Source: Ectobius pallidus (taxonomy: Eukaryota; Arthropoda; Insecta; Blattodea; Ectobiidae). From it: a stretch of 64,000 nt of DNA. Positions 1 to 14,600 of this stretch are shown here, in pieces (position 1 is the first letter of the stretch; every line of letters begins with the position of its first letter). The notes beneath the pieces were generated by a model. The model did no database searches. It was not told the origin of the DNA and worked only from the letters and a program-made list of their open reading frames with translations. The stretch covers positions 152,549,265 through 152,613,264 of the forward strand of contig CAXKWD010000005.1 of the NCBI GenBank assembly GCA_964059195.1. The letters are read 5' to 3'. The position numbers and the translations under genes are program-made.

Positions 1-12
1 TTTTTCCCTAGA

Positions 13-333
13 GTGCAAGATAGAATGGCTTGTACACTTTTGATTCCGGATTATATTACGACTCAATTCTTAACAGGGCATGGGAAATTTGGTGAATACT
101 TACATAGATTTAAAATTTCTACCTCTGCAAATTGTAAATGTAAAGAGGAAAGTCAATCTGTTAAGCACCTCTTATTTCATTGTCCATTATTTACGCACGA
201 ACATTATCAGTTAATATTATATTTAAATTTTCTAAATTTTGACTTTACTACACCAATCTCCCGTCTCTTCTTAAATAAGCAAAGTTACAAAGTTGTTTTA
301 AGTTTCATGAATAGTGTTTTTGCAAAATTGTAA
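13..333 (+). pseudogene. C-terminal end of a LINE polyprotein (RNase H-tail type)
   Basis: An open frame of 106 codons matches the tail of insect non-LTR retrotransposon polyproteins of the R1/I/Jockey-like kind: a TQFLTGHGKFGEYLHRF segment followed by a CKC...HLLFHCPLF cysteine/histidine motif. This part follows the RNase H domain in those families. The reverse transcriptase would lie left of the window, so only the end is seen. The AT-rich stretch to about 450 is probably its 3' UTR. Its frame and motifs differ from the LINE at 1423-3580, so it is a separate element. It sits upstream of the first visible eya exon. Confidence 0.6.
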
Positions 334-722
334 TATGTATATGTAGTTTACTGTATACTCTGTATATATGTTTAATCTATAACCCTAATATGCCATCTGG
401 TAAAATAGGGTTCTGTATTTTTGGGAATTCAATAATAATATGTCGAGAACCAATTGTGGGCAAGTCACTCTCCAGGTTACCTGAAACCTAACTAAAGAAA
501 GGGCAGTATCTACATGGAAAAGATATTTTTAGAAATCTAGAATTTTCTTTCCTACAAGTATTTCATATGTTCTAATTTTACCATTATTTAAACTATTTTC
601 TAAAATTTACTCTGTAGGTTATTAGATGCTCCAATAATATTTTGTCAAGATATATAGTAATTTACAACTCCAATTTCAACCAGAATCCATCGAATAAAGA
701 AGTATTATGCATCTTGTTGCAG
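334..722. other. Intron-side sequence, no gene seen
   Basis: AT-rich sequence between the LINE tail and the first visible eya exon. No coding segment or clear repeat boundary is recognised. The last bases form the splice acceptor TTGTTGCAG ending at 722. Confidence 0.5.
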
Positions 723-832
723 ATCACAAGATCCATCAGCAGGTGGGGACGCATCGAGTCCAGGCAGTGGACAGTCAGATTCATCGTGTGGAAGTCCACC
801 TACAAATCCAGAAGCTGTGGTCTCTAGTACAG
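723..832 (+). CDS. eya: eya exon (first visible): Ser/Gly/Pro-rich
   Basis: Encodes a low-complexity stretch beginning [16 protein letters not shown] and containing [15 protein letters not shown]. The first base completes a codon begun upstream and the last base (G) starts one. Acceptor TTGCAG, donor AG/GTAATA. It is assigned to eya by phase agreement with the next exon and by composition; this is the least certain of the thirteen. Confidence 0.7.
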
Positions 833-3800
833 GTAATATATCCAACAACAGTTATTTCAATAAAGAAATAAGTACACTTGACTCATGCTAAGTCAGCTCT
901 TAATAGTCAGCCTCCATGGGAAACAGGAAGGGACTTTAAAACTAGAATACATGAACATGAAAGGGATGTAAATAGTGGGAAATGCTCTACTGGACTCAGT
1001 CAGCATATGATGAAAAACAAGCATAGTATTGGTGAAGTAAACATCGTAAGAATCAAGGATGATTGCATAAAAAGAAAGGTGCATAATCGGCAACCAGGGG
1101 CTCTGTGTGAATAGGTATGATGGTGATATACAGGGTGTTAATGAATAACACCGAAATATTTTACCTGTGTATAGAGGGGACATAGACAAGCAACTTTTAT
1201 TGGGACATTTTTGCTCTATGAAGTAAAATGTGTATGCTACAGGGCACTAAAGTCCTTAAAATTTGGTGCTCATAACTCAATAATTGAGCGAAATAGGGTT
1301 AAAATTTTCATTAAATTGACTTCATGCCTCCCTAGTGATCGATAATAACCTGAGTCTTAATAATTCATCAACAGCTGAACAATATTAAAGTAAATTCGAA
1401 CAGTAAACATGCTCATAGTAATGTGACTAGAGTAATGAATGACGATTCAATTTTAAATTTCAAACAAGATCTTGCGAATGAAAACTGGGAATCTATGTTA
1501 TCCTATGACAAAGTAGATAGTAAATTAAGTGAATTCCTAAACATAGTGTCACGACATTTTGAGGCAAATTTTCCAAAAAAGAAAACTGCTAATTTACCTA
1601 ATTCAAGGAATAACACATGGTTAACTGCTGGTATTAAAATATCATGTGCAAACAAAAGAGAGCTCTACCTAAAATATAGAACTAGTAACAACCAAGCTCA
1701 TAAGGAATACTATAAAAAGTATTGCAACATACTGAAGAAAGTAATCAAAGAAGCAAAAAGTAGGCATTTTTCACAAGTAATTAATAAATCAAATAATAAA
1801 GTTAAGACTGTATGGAATATAATAAAAAACGAAACGGGGAGAACAAAGGGAAACAAATGATTGTACATCATTAATATACCAAAACATAAAACTAGACAAT
1901 TTATCAGACATTACAAATGCTTTTAATAGTCACTTTATAAATATTGCAGAGAAATGTATTCCTATAAATAATATTAACATTAAGGCAGTAGACCTACTAA
2001 CAAAATCTACAGTTTGGAACCATAGATTTCAATTGAACCTGACTTCCCACATAGAAATTGAAAATATAATCAAGTCTCTCAAAAGTAAAAGCTCGTCTGG
2101 ATGGGATGAGATAAGTAATAAGTTATTAAAAAGCTGCTCATCGGAACTCAGTAAACCTCTTAGTCACATATGCAATTGTTCATTAGAAAATGGAATATTT
2201 CCAGAAAGACTTAAGCATGCTATTGTTAAGCCCCTCTTTAAAAAAGGTGACAAAAATCTACCATCAAATTACAGACCTATATCACTCTTAACCTCATTTT
2301 CAAAAGTTTTTGAAAAAGTCATGTACAACTGCATAATACACTATCTTAATTTGAATGACATTCTTACTTCATCTCAGTTTGGATTTAGAAGTGGCATGTC
2401 CACTGAGAATGCTACATTTCAACTTACTACAGAAATATTGGAAGCGTTAGATAAAAAGAAATATGCTCTGGGAATTTTCTGCGACTTAGCTAAAGCATTT
2501 GACTGCATAAATCATGAAATATTACTTCAAAAATTGGATCATTATGGGTTCGATAATTTAACACTTAAGTGGTTCAAATCATATCTTTCTGATAGAACTC
2601 AAAAGGTAATAATAAATGGAAATGAATCTAACCTAGGGATTGTTAAGAATGGGGTACCTCAGGGATCAATACTGGGACCTTTGCTCTTTTTAATTTTCAT
2701 TAATGACTTGCCCTATAACTTAAGTGACGAATCAAAGGTATTGCTCTTCGCAGATGATACTAGTGTACTTGTAACAGGAACGTCACAAGAACATTTATCA
2801 AGAATAGCTACAAAGGCTTTTCACGAGTTAAACACATGGTTTCTAGCTAATAAAATGACACTTAATATCGATAAGACCCATTTTATACAATTTAGGACAA
2901 AAAACAGATGTATCTCAAATCTTGAAATTAATTATGGAACACAAATCATACAAGAAATTAGCAATGTAAAATTTTTAGGACTGCAAATTGACCAAAATCT
3001 TGACTGGAAAACACACATAGAAATGATAAGTCTAAAACTGAGTTCAGCATGCTTTGCTTTAAGAATTTTGAATAATATATTAAAACAGGATGCATTACTT
3101 ATAGTATATTTTGCATATTTTCACTCGGTAATGAGGTACGGGATAATTTTCTGGGGCAACTCTACCCATAGGGAGAAAATATTTAGATTTCAAAAGCGGG
3201 CAATAAGAATAATATGTGGAAAGAAAAAAAGGGAATCTTGTAAACCGCTGTTTGAAAAATTAAGAGTCCTCACTCTTACAGGGGAGTATATATACTCTGT
3301 TATGTGTTTTGTAGTGAATAATATTGATAAATTTCAAACTAATTTTAGTGTACATGGACGTACTACCAGAAACATGAATGATCTACACAGACCAAATAAC
3401 TCGTTAAAACTCTTTCAGAAGGGTGCGTATTATTCTGCAGTACAGATATATAACAAGCTTCCAAACAACATTAAATTATTATGTATTCAAAGAAAGATCA
3501 AACCTTTCAAAACAGCTGTCAAGGAATTTTTAATAACTCACACCTTCTACAATTTGGAGGAATATTTCCAGCTTGGATAAATTTGGCAGCTTGCAGTTTC
3601 TGTAGACCTATATTATTGTTATAACATGCATGTATTTTTTGATCTGACGTGTTCTATATCCTTGAGCCCCGCTCAACACAGGATCTACAGGACGAGATAT
3701 CTACATCTACATCTACATACATCTATACCATAATTTAGAATTTTCATAATCTGCAAAATTTACTGACTAATCACATGATTGCCCGCCACTGCATTATGTG

Positions 3801-6800
3801 TTTATTCCTAATTCCAGACCTAACAAAAATGTTTCGTTTGTCTTTTTTTCCCTCAGAGTTGTAAGATATCGATCGTCATTTTTTACAGTTTTCCTGACCA
3901 CTACACAATATTCACTGTTCCTTTGTTTCCCATCATTTCAAGTATTAGAAGTCAGTGGCGTGCATATCCTTGGGAGATTTTATGTTATAACAGGAAGAAT
4001 TGAAACCATAGAGCAAAAATCTCGTAATAAAAGTTGCTTGTCTATGTCCCCTCTATACACAGGTAAAATATTTCGGTGTTATTCATTAACACCCTGTAGA
4101 GGGTGAATGGCTGAATGTAATGAGGAGACTGAGAAGGGAAATTCTGGTGGTAAAAATTCCCCGGCCGCCTGCGGATTGCATGGAGGAGGAAATGTTTGAC
4201 ATTCCAAAGGACTGGAAAAACAGATATTTTAGAAACAATGTTTTTATCGATAGTTACCATGATGAAACTCAATCTTCTCCATGACCAGTACTATTTGAGG
4301 TGTCACCTGAGGAAGACTCAAGGGCAGAGTCGAAACGTTGTGTTTTAATTTTTTAACGTTTATCCACTGATTTTATAATAATTTTAAACACATCTTTTTA
4401 TTGTATTTGACTCAGTGGAAATTTGGGATCGACATGGATGTTTTATTCAGCCTCCAAATGGTTTTATAACATATCAAAGGAAACAAGCAATTATACGAGC
4501 GTACATTTCTACTCTCTAGGTTAACTATATTAACACAAACACCATGGTGCTCCATTAAAATACTGTCATGGGATCAGCGTAATAATTATTTAATGTATGT
4601 AGCTAAAAACTGAAACAATCTGTTTCCGTAACAAAATAAAGATTTAAAATAAATCTATTAAACTCTTTAGAAAAGAAAATCAACAGTCCTCAGGTCCTAG
4701 TCCTTGGTCCCAGCCATGATATTTACAGTGAGACCTTCATAGTGGTCTTTGCTATTCTGACAACACAGCAATCTTTTTTTCTTTTAAATATGTTTGAAAA
4801 ATACTGATTTACTATGATTATTTAGCTCATGAATCTGTAACCAATCCAGTTTAAGAATATGTGAGATTTCAACCAATCGCAAGTATCTATCATCATAATT
4901 TTTCGAGAACTTATAATATATTTTATCGCATTTCATTTTATCACTTTCATTTTATCGCATCTGCATGCAATATTTTTTTTTTTTTTTTATTTTTTTTTTT
5001 TTTTTTTTTTTTTTACATAAACTTGCTGAAACATCTTCCAGTAGCTTCTTTGATCACTGAACACAGTAATTGGGTATGTTTAAGCTGTATATGTGCTTAA
5101 GCTTATCTTTTTAAATAGCTGAGATTTTCCATTGCATCTAACGCTGGGGTATTGCACAATATTTTGTCAATGAAAGCGAATAATAAAAATATTACTTACT
5201 TGGATAATAGTTAAGCACAAACAGCTGTTCAAGATGATAGTCAATTTGCAAGGGGTACCTTTTGATGCAAAGCTTTGGTATAATGAAGGATGTTGGCAGC
5301 AAAGATGGAAATGAAGGTAGGTTACTGTCACTGGGAGCAGGAAATTCAAGTTTCCATCATCATAGGATGAACAGAAAGTGGATGAAAGACACTATCGTGG
5401 AAAAAAAAATATTATAATATTATATCAATCCAAGGTATAGTGATCAATTATACAGACCCAAGAAACAAATTATAAATTTTAATGAATTTCATCTTTGCGA
5501 ACGAGAAGTTGTATCAGACCATGAATGTCAGTCACCAAAAATTCATTTTATTATCTGATTATCTTATTCCTTCCTAGGCTTACACTTCTTAGGTAGAACT
5601 CAAATTATATTATATTAACGGGGGTGTAAGGTGGATTTTTCACATTTTCCTAAATGTATAAGTATTATATTATCGAGTGATATTTTTTTTTTAACTTCCC
5701 GTGGGGCATAAAATGAAAACCACAGTGAAAATGACTGTTTTATTTGGAACATTTAGATACACCTTCCAGCTACTTCTCTACATAGTTGCCGCTCAAATTG
5801 AGACACTTGCCATAGCATAGTACCAACTTTCCAATACCCTCTTCATAGCAGCTTGCAGCTAGCATACTGAGAAGGGTCTTCACGACATTTTGAAGTGTTT
5901 TGAAGCTCTTCTTTGTTGTGGAAGCGCTGTCCTCCCAGATCCTACTTCAGCTGCACAGGGACGAGTTTTTGAAATCCATCAAGACAGGGGATGAAACATG
6001 GATTCGTTACATCAGTCCAGAATCAAAAGATCAATCCAAACAATTTATGCACACAGATTTCCCGAACAAACCCAAGATCTGGGAAGACAGCGCTTCCACA
6101 CCAATGAAGAACTTCAAAACACTTCAAAATGCCGTGAAGATCATTCTCAAAATCTCAATACACCGGCGGCAAGCTTCTATGAAGAGGGTATTGGAAAGTT
6201 GGTACCATGCTATGACAAATGTCTTAATTGGAGCAGCGACTATGTAGAGAAGTGGCTGGAGAGTGTATCTAAATGTTCCAAATAAAATGGTTTTGATTTT
6301 CACTGTGGTTTTCATTTTATGCTCCATCAGAGCCCTCGTACTTTATTTTTATTATGAATAGTGATCTGGAGTACCAAGAGGGTACACTTGTACCCCACTA
6401 CCTTTTTCCATCAGTTCACTTAACTTACCTTAAAAATATTTCATTTTCTTGTATGTTATAATTAAATGTAGAATTTCAAAGAACTTGATGAAAGTTTAAA
6501 CTTATCAAAAATACATATTTTTTATTAAAAAGTGAAGAAATACACTGGAATACAATGTATCTATCTAGCTTGGTAGGTGGAAGATTAACTTATACTTCTT
6601 CAAAATTGCAGGATGTGGTTCGATATCAGTGTCTGCAGCAGGAGCTCTCAGCAATGGTGGCACAGTGGTCAGCAGCAGTCAGCAACAACTACAAGACCCC
6701 ACCAGTTCCCCAGTCACTGCAGTCTCATTCTCTAGTCCCTCTGCCTGGCCGTCTCTTAGTGATTCTAATGGTTTGTACATTATATCAGTGATCAACTACA

Positions 6801-9800
6801 GTAGAAATCCAATTATACGGATTAATGGTACCAGACCTAATGTGGATAATCAAATATACAAATAATTGGATAAATCATGAAAAAAGTAATTTCTTTTAAA
6901 AAAAGTAAATTACACAAAATGTACATACATAAAGAGTCATACCTTGAATATATCGGTCAGAGTCAGTTGTTTTGATCACAAAGTGTAGATTTTGTCAGCC
7001 TAAAAGTTTTACTTTTTTACAAATAAGAGGTTTTCCCAATGCTGCATAAACTTTTTGAGTGTGGCTTTAAAGCGATCTGAATGATTGGCGATCTGGATAC
7101 AGTGGGCTCCCTCTAATCCGGCCACCTCGGGACCAGACCCTCGACTGGATTAAACATGTAAAGTGTAAGCTATTAAAGCAATAGTCAACTTTTAAGATGG
7201 TTTTGTCGATTTTTTAAAGCGTACTTACGCAAAAATTAAAATACAGTATTACAATTACAATTTCAAAATTAAAAGAAATCTGTTATTTTTTTTCTGCTTT
7301 TTTAGTTGAACTTTTTTTTGTAAAGCATCCGCCTTTATCTAGACATTGTAAAATATTAACTCTGACTTGCATCTTTACAGTTGTATGCTTTCGTTTTTCA
7401 CTCATTTTTTATAACATTTTTGTAACTACACTAACAGACACCCTGTAAAAATTAAACTCACAGTAAAAGATACTAACAGCACAAGAGTAATATTCACGTC
7501 TGAAATGAACGCAATTGTCAAGTTAACTGATGTGATTTGTTTACACTTCATCATCATCCTGACACGTAGTAGTCCTGTAAGAACTGTTACGTCTACAACA
7601 AATTTTCCGTCCATCTTTTTGGAGGGCGACCAAGTGATCTCTTCCCATGTGGTTGGTAGTTCAAGATTGCTCTGGGGATCCTGTCTCTGCCCATCCGTCT
7701 TACATGCCGCAGCCAGTCCTCCTGATATTTCTGGATGTAGTCTAGAATTGGATCCATGTGGAGTTCCTGTAGTATATCTTCATTTTTTATGTGATCATAT
7801 TTGGTGTGGCCCGCTGTCCTACGCATGAACCTCATCTCACTGGCTGTAATCTCTCCTAGGTCGTCAACCAATGAATCAGTCCGGTTTGTATTCTTTATAG
7901 AATTGAAAGCAATTGAAATTCCCTCCAACTAGTTGCTAGGAAGGAGGAGGTAGTCCAGTGATGGGGCTGCCATCTTAAAGCCTCTAGACCGGCTTTCGAG
8001 GAGATAGAGGAAGACTGGAAACTAAGCATACATGTTTATTCTAGTCGATTACTGCCATGAAAAACCCTTCCGCGCGCAGATGGCTCATTCCAAGAAGTCG
8101 GGCTGGACCATCCGGCGGCCGAACCATCCGAGGCCGGACTAGAGGGAGTCAGCTGTAGTTGGAGTTCGAATAATAGGAGTTCTACTGTATTTCTATCTGG
8201 TGTTGCCTCACATGTTTTTCTATCATAAATAGTTTCTTAACAAATAATATGCAAATTAGCTCCATTCATTTATGCTTGCCCTGTATAATATTCTGTTAAT
8301 AGCATTGCGTAATGAAATTATGGAAAATATTAACTGCAAGTTTTATTCTAATTTCAGCAGTGAAAAGTGAAATACGAAGTCCTGCCTTAGGTGACACATC
8401 ATCGCTTAGTCAGTCGGATGCTCTCTACACAGGAACAGGGGACTCTATAGGGTCGTACAGCGATAGCAAGGATTATTCACAACATCCCTACTCTTCCACA
8501 CAGCAATACTACAACAGGTAAGATGGATGGTTTGTCCTCATTCTTCATGTTTTTCACATTTGAATAGTTTTAAAATAATTATACCTATTTCTCTCATGTG
8601 TGAGGGTTGACTGGAAAATAATGCCTTCATCTTTCTATTGTGTGCGGTTGGGAATATTTTAATAAAACTCAAAAATCATTGTAGCCCTTGAGAAACCTGC
8701 CATGTGCAATTTTGATAAAAAATTATATTTTCACTCCAAAGAAGTCAGAATTTAAATATCATCTATGTAATAATTATTTCAGCTAAGTGAAAAATCTATT
8801 AAAAGATTCTTCCATGTTTTATTTTATTTTATTCATTTGACCTGGCAGATTTAAGGCCATAAACCCCACCTTTACGTTTTTCTGACTTACCTGCAGAAAC
8901 AGTTGTGGTTCTGCCACTGCCTTACTAGACAACTGTTCAATCTATAGGCTTCCCACCAGCAGTGATGCTAGAGGAAAATCTATCCAACTTGCTGGTACCT
9001 GTAGCTTGCTAGTTTTAGCACATGTTACACAAGCTATAAAATTATTTTTCACTCAACCCTCTTTCATAAGTAAGGACACCTATTTTCAGTGAAAATTTTT
9101 GCCAGATTTCATAAAGCATTTAGTAATTTCAATATGTATATATATTCAGTGATGGGAAGTAATTGAGTAAAAGTAATCGGGTTACAGTAACATTTTCTTT
9201 TTTGGTCCCATTTACTTGTAATCAATACTTTTTTAAAAATGTAATTTCTACTTGTAATTTACTTCTGGAAATAAAATTGTAATTGTTACAATTTAGTAGT
9301 CGTATTAGTATCATTCTGCCTTGCTATATCGTCATCACTGCTGTTTCTGCAACTAACATCCAAATTATAGTTAATATTAACAAAAAGTTACTCAATGTTT
9401 CCGAAAATATTCTCACTGATATGTTTTTTTGTTTGTTCATTAATAATTTGGACTTGTGCCCAAAACAAATCAAAAACTTTTTGAAAAAGTAATTTGTAAT
9501 TTTAATTAACTAAAACGTCTCTCAGGTAATTGTAATTCAGTCCAATTACTTTCTTTTTGTACTTTTCCCATCACTGTATATATTTTATTTTTATTTAATT
9601 TCATTGACAATTTCTATATTTCTTGTAAGAACAAAAGCTTCAGCGAAAGTTTATTTTAACTGATGCGGCTTGGCTCTGATTGAAAAATGCAAGTGAATTC
9701 TTGTTTTCAGTATATATCGATACTGGCTGGCCATGAAATCAATTGAAACATCAACTTTCAGTTTTTCTTATCACATTTCCATTTCGATGATCAAATCACA

Positions 9801-11621
9801 GTTTCCACCATTAAGGTTGCCACCTAAAAAAAATTTAGAATATAATTCACATAATTTAATCAATTAATCACAATTTTGTTAAAAGATGAATGGTTTCTGC
9901 ATTTTTAGCAGATTTTTATTTGTTTTATATTTTTTTAATTTTGAATTTTATGCTTTGCCAACAGCAGGTGTCTCTGTACATAAGTATTAAAGGGATTTCC
10001 AAGTATATTTTTATTCCACAAGATCTGCAGAATAGTAGTTCTAATTTTATCATAATTTATGTCCGACAGCATGCATCAAGCCTATGGCAGTCAGTCTTCA
10101 GCAGCTGCAGCGTACATGCAGAGCTCAAGTTTCTACAATTCATCAGCATATGGCATGCTGCAACAGGGTTATCACAGTACAACAGGTATGTATCTCCTTA
10201 TCTAGAGGATCCAGGTCGCTTGCTCCCATTCTGATGGAAACATTGCCTGAACTGACAGATTTCTGTATTTATCCTTCCATCTAAATTTAACTTACAAGGG
10301 AACTGTACGGGGTGTCGTATTGAAACCTACTTTCTTGTACAACCTGATGATGCTGAGGTTTAACCAGCATTGTCGGGGTGGCCAGACATCCGACTTTTGG
10401 CCGGGCTGTAAGGCTTTTTGCTAAATAGTCCTCCATCCAGCGCAGCTTTATGCCGGATGTTGATTTGTCCCCCTTATCGAGACTCTGATGGATCGGTAAA
10501 GTGTATTAATAAAATTTGTATTTTCCCATATGTTCCTGCCAATCCTAGGTTGGCACGCTTGTCGATACTATCATTTGTTTCGTTGGTACCGCGGAAAAAT
10601 CTGAATCTATTCCTAACGTTGGCACGCTTGTCAATACGATGATAGCGTACTATCATTTGTTTGGTGCAGTACATGGCGTTGGCCGTACTGCTGATTGTTG
10701 TTCAGGTCTCCATTTGTATTGTACATTCTTTGCAGTTTGCCGTGTTCTTCTTCAATTACCAGAATGCCAAAACGAAAGAATACTTTTAATCCTCAGTGGG
10801 TCAAAGAATTTCAGTACATTTCATTTTATATAAATGCAGTTATTAAGTAAAATTCGTCAGGGTTATACCATGTAATATCTGCTGTCCAGCCGTCCATACC
10901 CGAAGTTTTATACTATGCTAGATTACCAAAGAAGTGTTCCTCCTTTCTGTCATTTTAGAAATGGCCACCCTATCGGGGGGTGCAAGTCTGAAGTCTGGCT
11001 GACAATGAGAGAATGTCCCATTGAATATCGGTTACTAGTAAGTAATAAAGTATAATGAAATAGCCAGTGATCTTGGAGATATTATGTACAGTAGTACTTC
11101 TCTCTTAGGTTTTCCAAAGGACCAGAGGAATGGTGGTGTAAACCAGGGAAAAGTGTAAATCATGGGAACATTGTGAACATAGATACATTTAAAAACAAAT
11201 TAAAACGAAGTAATGTAAACAGTGGGGCAAATTAAATTTATTTATACAAAAGTGAAGTATACGTGCTAGACCCAACTGAATAGATAAACTGTTGTAAACA
11301 ATAGGAAAATGTTAAATACAGGAATGTAAATGAGAGGTAATACCGTATTATTAATTGTTTCTCTTCATTGTGTCTTCCCATTCCATTGAATTTAATAATA
11401 ATTACTTGTTTTTCTGATGTACTTTATATTGATATTTCACTGTACTGGCACTCCCTAAATATTTCAGCTTGTTACTCCTGATTTTTCTCTATTTGTGTTC
11501 TTTTAATTACTCGTACTTTACATTTTACTGCTGTGGTTGTCAATGTGATAGTGGAAGAAGTGCCCACTTATATCAGTGATAATTATAAAATATAAGTACG
11601 GTATATAACATTGCTTTATTT

Positions 11622-11674
<53 letters not shown>

Positions 11675-14600
11675 GTATAATACAGATGTCAGTTCTAAAA
11701 CAAACTTTTTCTATTGAAATTTTTCACAGTGAATTCAAAGTTATCATCTGCTATCACAGAATTTAAAATTGTTAGTTTTATCCCAATTTAAATAATTTTA
11801 TTTTTCCTTATGTTATCTTTCTTAAATGTTTTAAAACAAATTTTCAAATTTCAGGCACACGAGGTTTAAACCAACAGTGCAAAGGTTCATCTTCAAACAG
11901 TTACTTGAGCCCATACGCTTCATCAAGCACACCATTTGGCTCCAGTTCAGGGAGCAGTTCTCACCACAGCGGACAAAGTGGATCACCGGCAGGACAGACA
12001 TCATCATATGCCTCCTATGGAGCAGGTTATAACTGCTCTGCTTCATCAGCTGGCTTCTCTACAGGTTCACAGGGATTCGGATCCACCCAGCAGGTATCAT
12101 CGTCTGAGGTGATTCCATGATAGTAATAATAGTAATAATAGTAGTAGTAGGCATAGTAGTAATAAGTAGTAGTATACTTAATAAAAGTATAATAATAATA
12201 GTAATAACAAAATAATAATAGTAATAACAAAATAATAATAATAATAATGATGGCGATGATGACGATGACGATGGCGATGATGACGATGACGACGATGATG
12301 ATATAACTTCATGCTTTAAATAATCATTCAGCTAAAAGAGCAGTACACCATAAAAAATGTCTTCCATCCAGTTGAACGATGTTTCTTCATGGTTGTCTTG
12401 ATCCAAAATAATAAACTACGATAGAACCTTGCTAGTCCTAACCTTACTAAACTGAAAGTCTGGTAATCCGAACAGGTTTATTAAATAAAAATAAAATACA
12501 GGAAACTCCCGATTATCTCTGGACAATTTTATCTGAGTTTGTAGATTATCCATGGAAGGTTCTTTCTATCTTTTTAACCCTTTGCAAGCAGTATACATAC
12601 AGTAAAACCCCCTTTTTACACTTTTCAAGGGACTGATTAAAAAAAGTGTAAATGGCAGGAAAGTGTAAATTGCAGGAAGTGTAATTGCTGTAATGTTATA
12701 TATTGCAAAATTTAATACTTGAAAATAAATATAGATACCTATGTACACTTACATTATCTATACAAAATATGTTGCACATTGCAAAGAAATGAATTTTCTA
12801 TTGTTTTATTTCAATTTCATAATACCACCAAAAATCATGCAAAACAAAAACACTGGCAATGATTCAAATTAGGATGAATTATGCTATTTGAATAACTACA
12901 ATACATTAAAAAGCAGTAAATTGCACCCACACAGAAGAAAACCGACTTCACCTGGACTAACACAAATAAAAACTGACACTGCGTCTAAGAGAGTTGGCAA
13001 CATAGCGGAAAATTTTGTTAAGGGAAAGCAGTTCTTCATTGAAAACCAATGTTGCCAATAAAGAAAATGTGTAAATGGCAGGAAATGCAACTGTTTGAAA
13101 GTTGTTAATGACAGGAACACTATGTATTATCGGAATAGGATAAAAGATGGGTCCAGCAGAAAATGATGTAAAAGGCAGGAAAATGTAAATGACAGGAATG
13201 TAAAAAGGGGGTTTTACTGTATATAACTGGGTGTGAGATTTTGAATTTCCTGGACTTATTTTTTTACATTTGTTAGGTGATCATTTTTTTCAGCAAAAAC
13301 ATATTTATAATTATGTACGGGTTTGTTGCAGAAAGTTTCTGATGAAAGCTGGCACTATCTTGTTCTTACTTTACTCTCTTATCTTCATCGCATGTTTTTA
13401 AAATGAACCCTACTAATCACTAATCAATGCATATTGCAGTGAGCAACATTTAGACCGAATATTGTGTACACAATTGATGATTTGTTGTCATTCAAGCTCA
13501 TGCTGCCACATAACTTTGTTGCTAGCACCCTCTCCAGCAAGTGCCGCTACAGAGAAAGTTCCCTGGTGCACTATAGTTGAGGGAGTCAGCGTACTCATCA
13601 TGCACCTGCCAGAACTTACCATCTGCCAACAAAGTTGAAATAGAGGATGATGAACAAGTTTAGTTTAGTCTACTTTCAATAGTCTTCCTCTTTTCTCAGA
13701 AATATGCACTCTTGATCATTGTTTATGTGACACTTTTTGGGTTTCCACTTAAACAAATATCTGACTTATTCTGTATTTGTTACAGAGTCTGGACTACACA
13801 GGTTATGGCAATACCTATGCTGGCCACCAGGTAGCAGCAGCAGCTGCCGCTTCACAATACGCAAGTTACTATGCACAAGGTTATTCTCCCTATTCAGTGA
13901 CAGGTTCGACAAGTACCAGCACCACAAGTGGAGGCGTATCAGCCTCAGGCTATCAGCTGAGTGCGGGAGTACAGCACAGTACAGCCCTGCCAGGTAACCT
14001 ACCTCTTAAATATTACTGACTGTCAGTTCACTCTTCATACAAAGAGTAAATTGTAGTAATTGCATTTTAATTCAACACAACTATTTTCGAAACTCTAGAA
14101 AATGTCATGCCTAGGTGCACCACCATCAATTAGAAATTAATGACTTTTGGCTTGTGACAGTTAAGTAAATTTTGTGCTGTGCCAGGACTTAACCATCATT
14201 AAAATAGACTTAACAGCCATAAACCTTAGTAGCTCATTGTTGGCCAGTTAAATTCTAAACGACTGTGAAGTCTACAATGAACGTGGTCATATTTTTTATA
14301 ATTTTGAAGATATGTTCATAGGCAATATATATATATTAAACACATCTTCCTTTTTCATAGTAAGCTAACCTTTTTATTTGCGCTAGTAAAACATTTTCAA
14401 CCTCGTAATATGTAACTCACAGTTGTGCAGTCGGTAGTCAAAGATGAATTTCCCGACTGCTGACTACCGACTGCCAACTGCTGACTACAACTGCACTTTG
14501 TGAATGACGTCCATTACTCATCACATGTTATACTTTGACTACCAACTGCCGACTGCACATTGTGGAAGAGCTTAAGTCATTTTACAATTGAAGCTTAACT

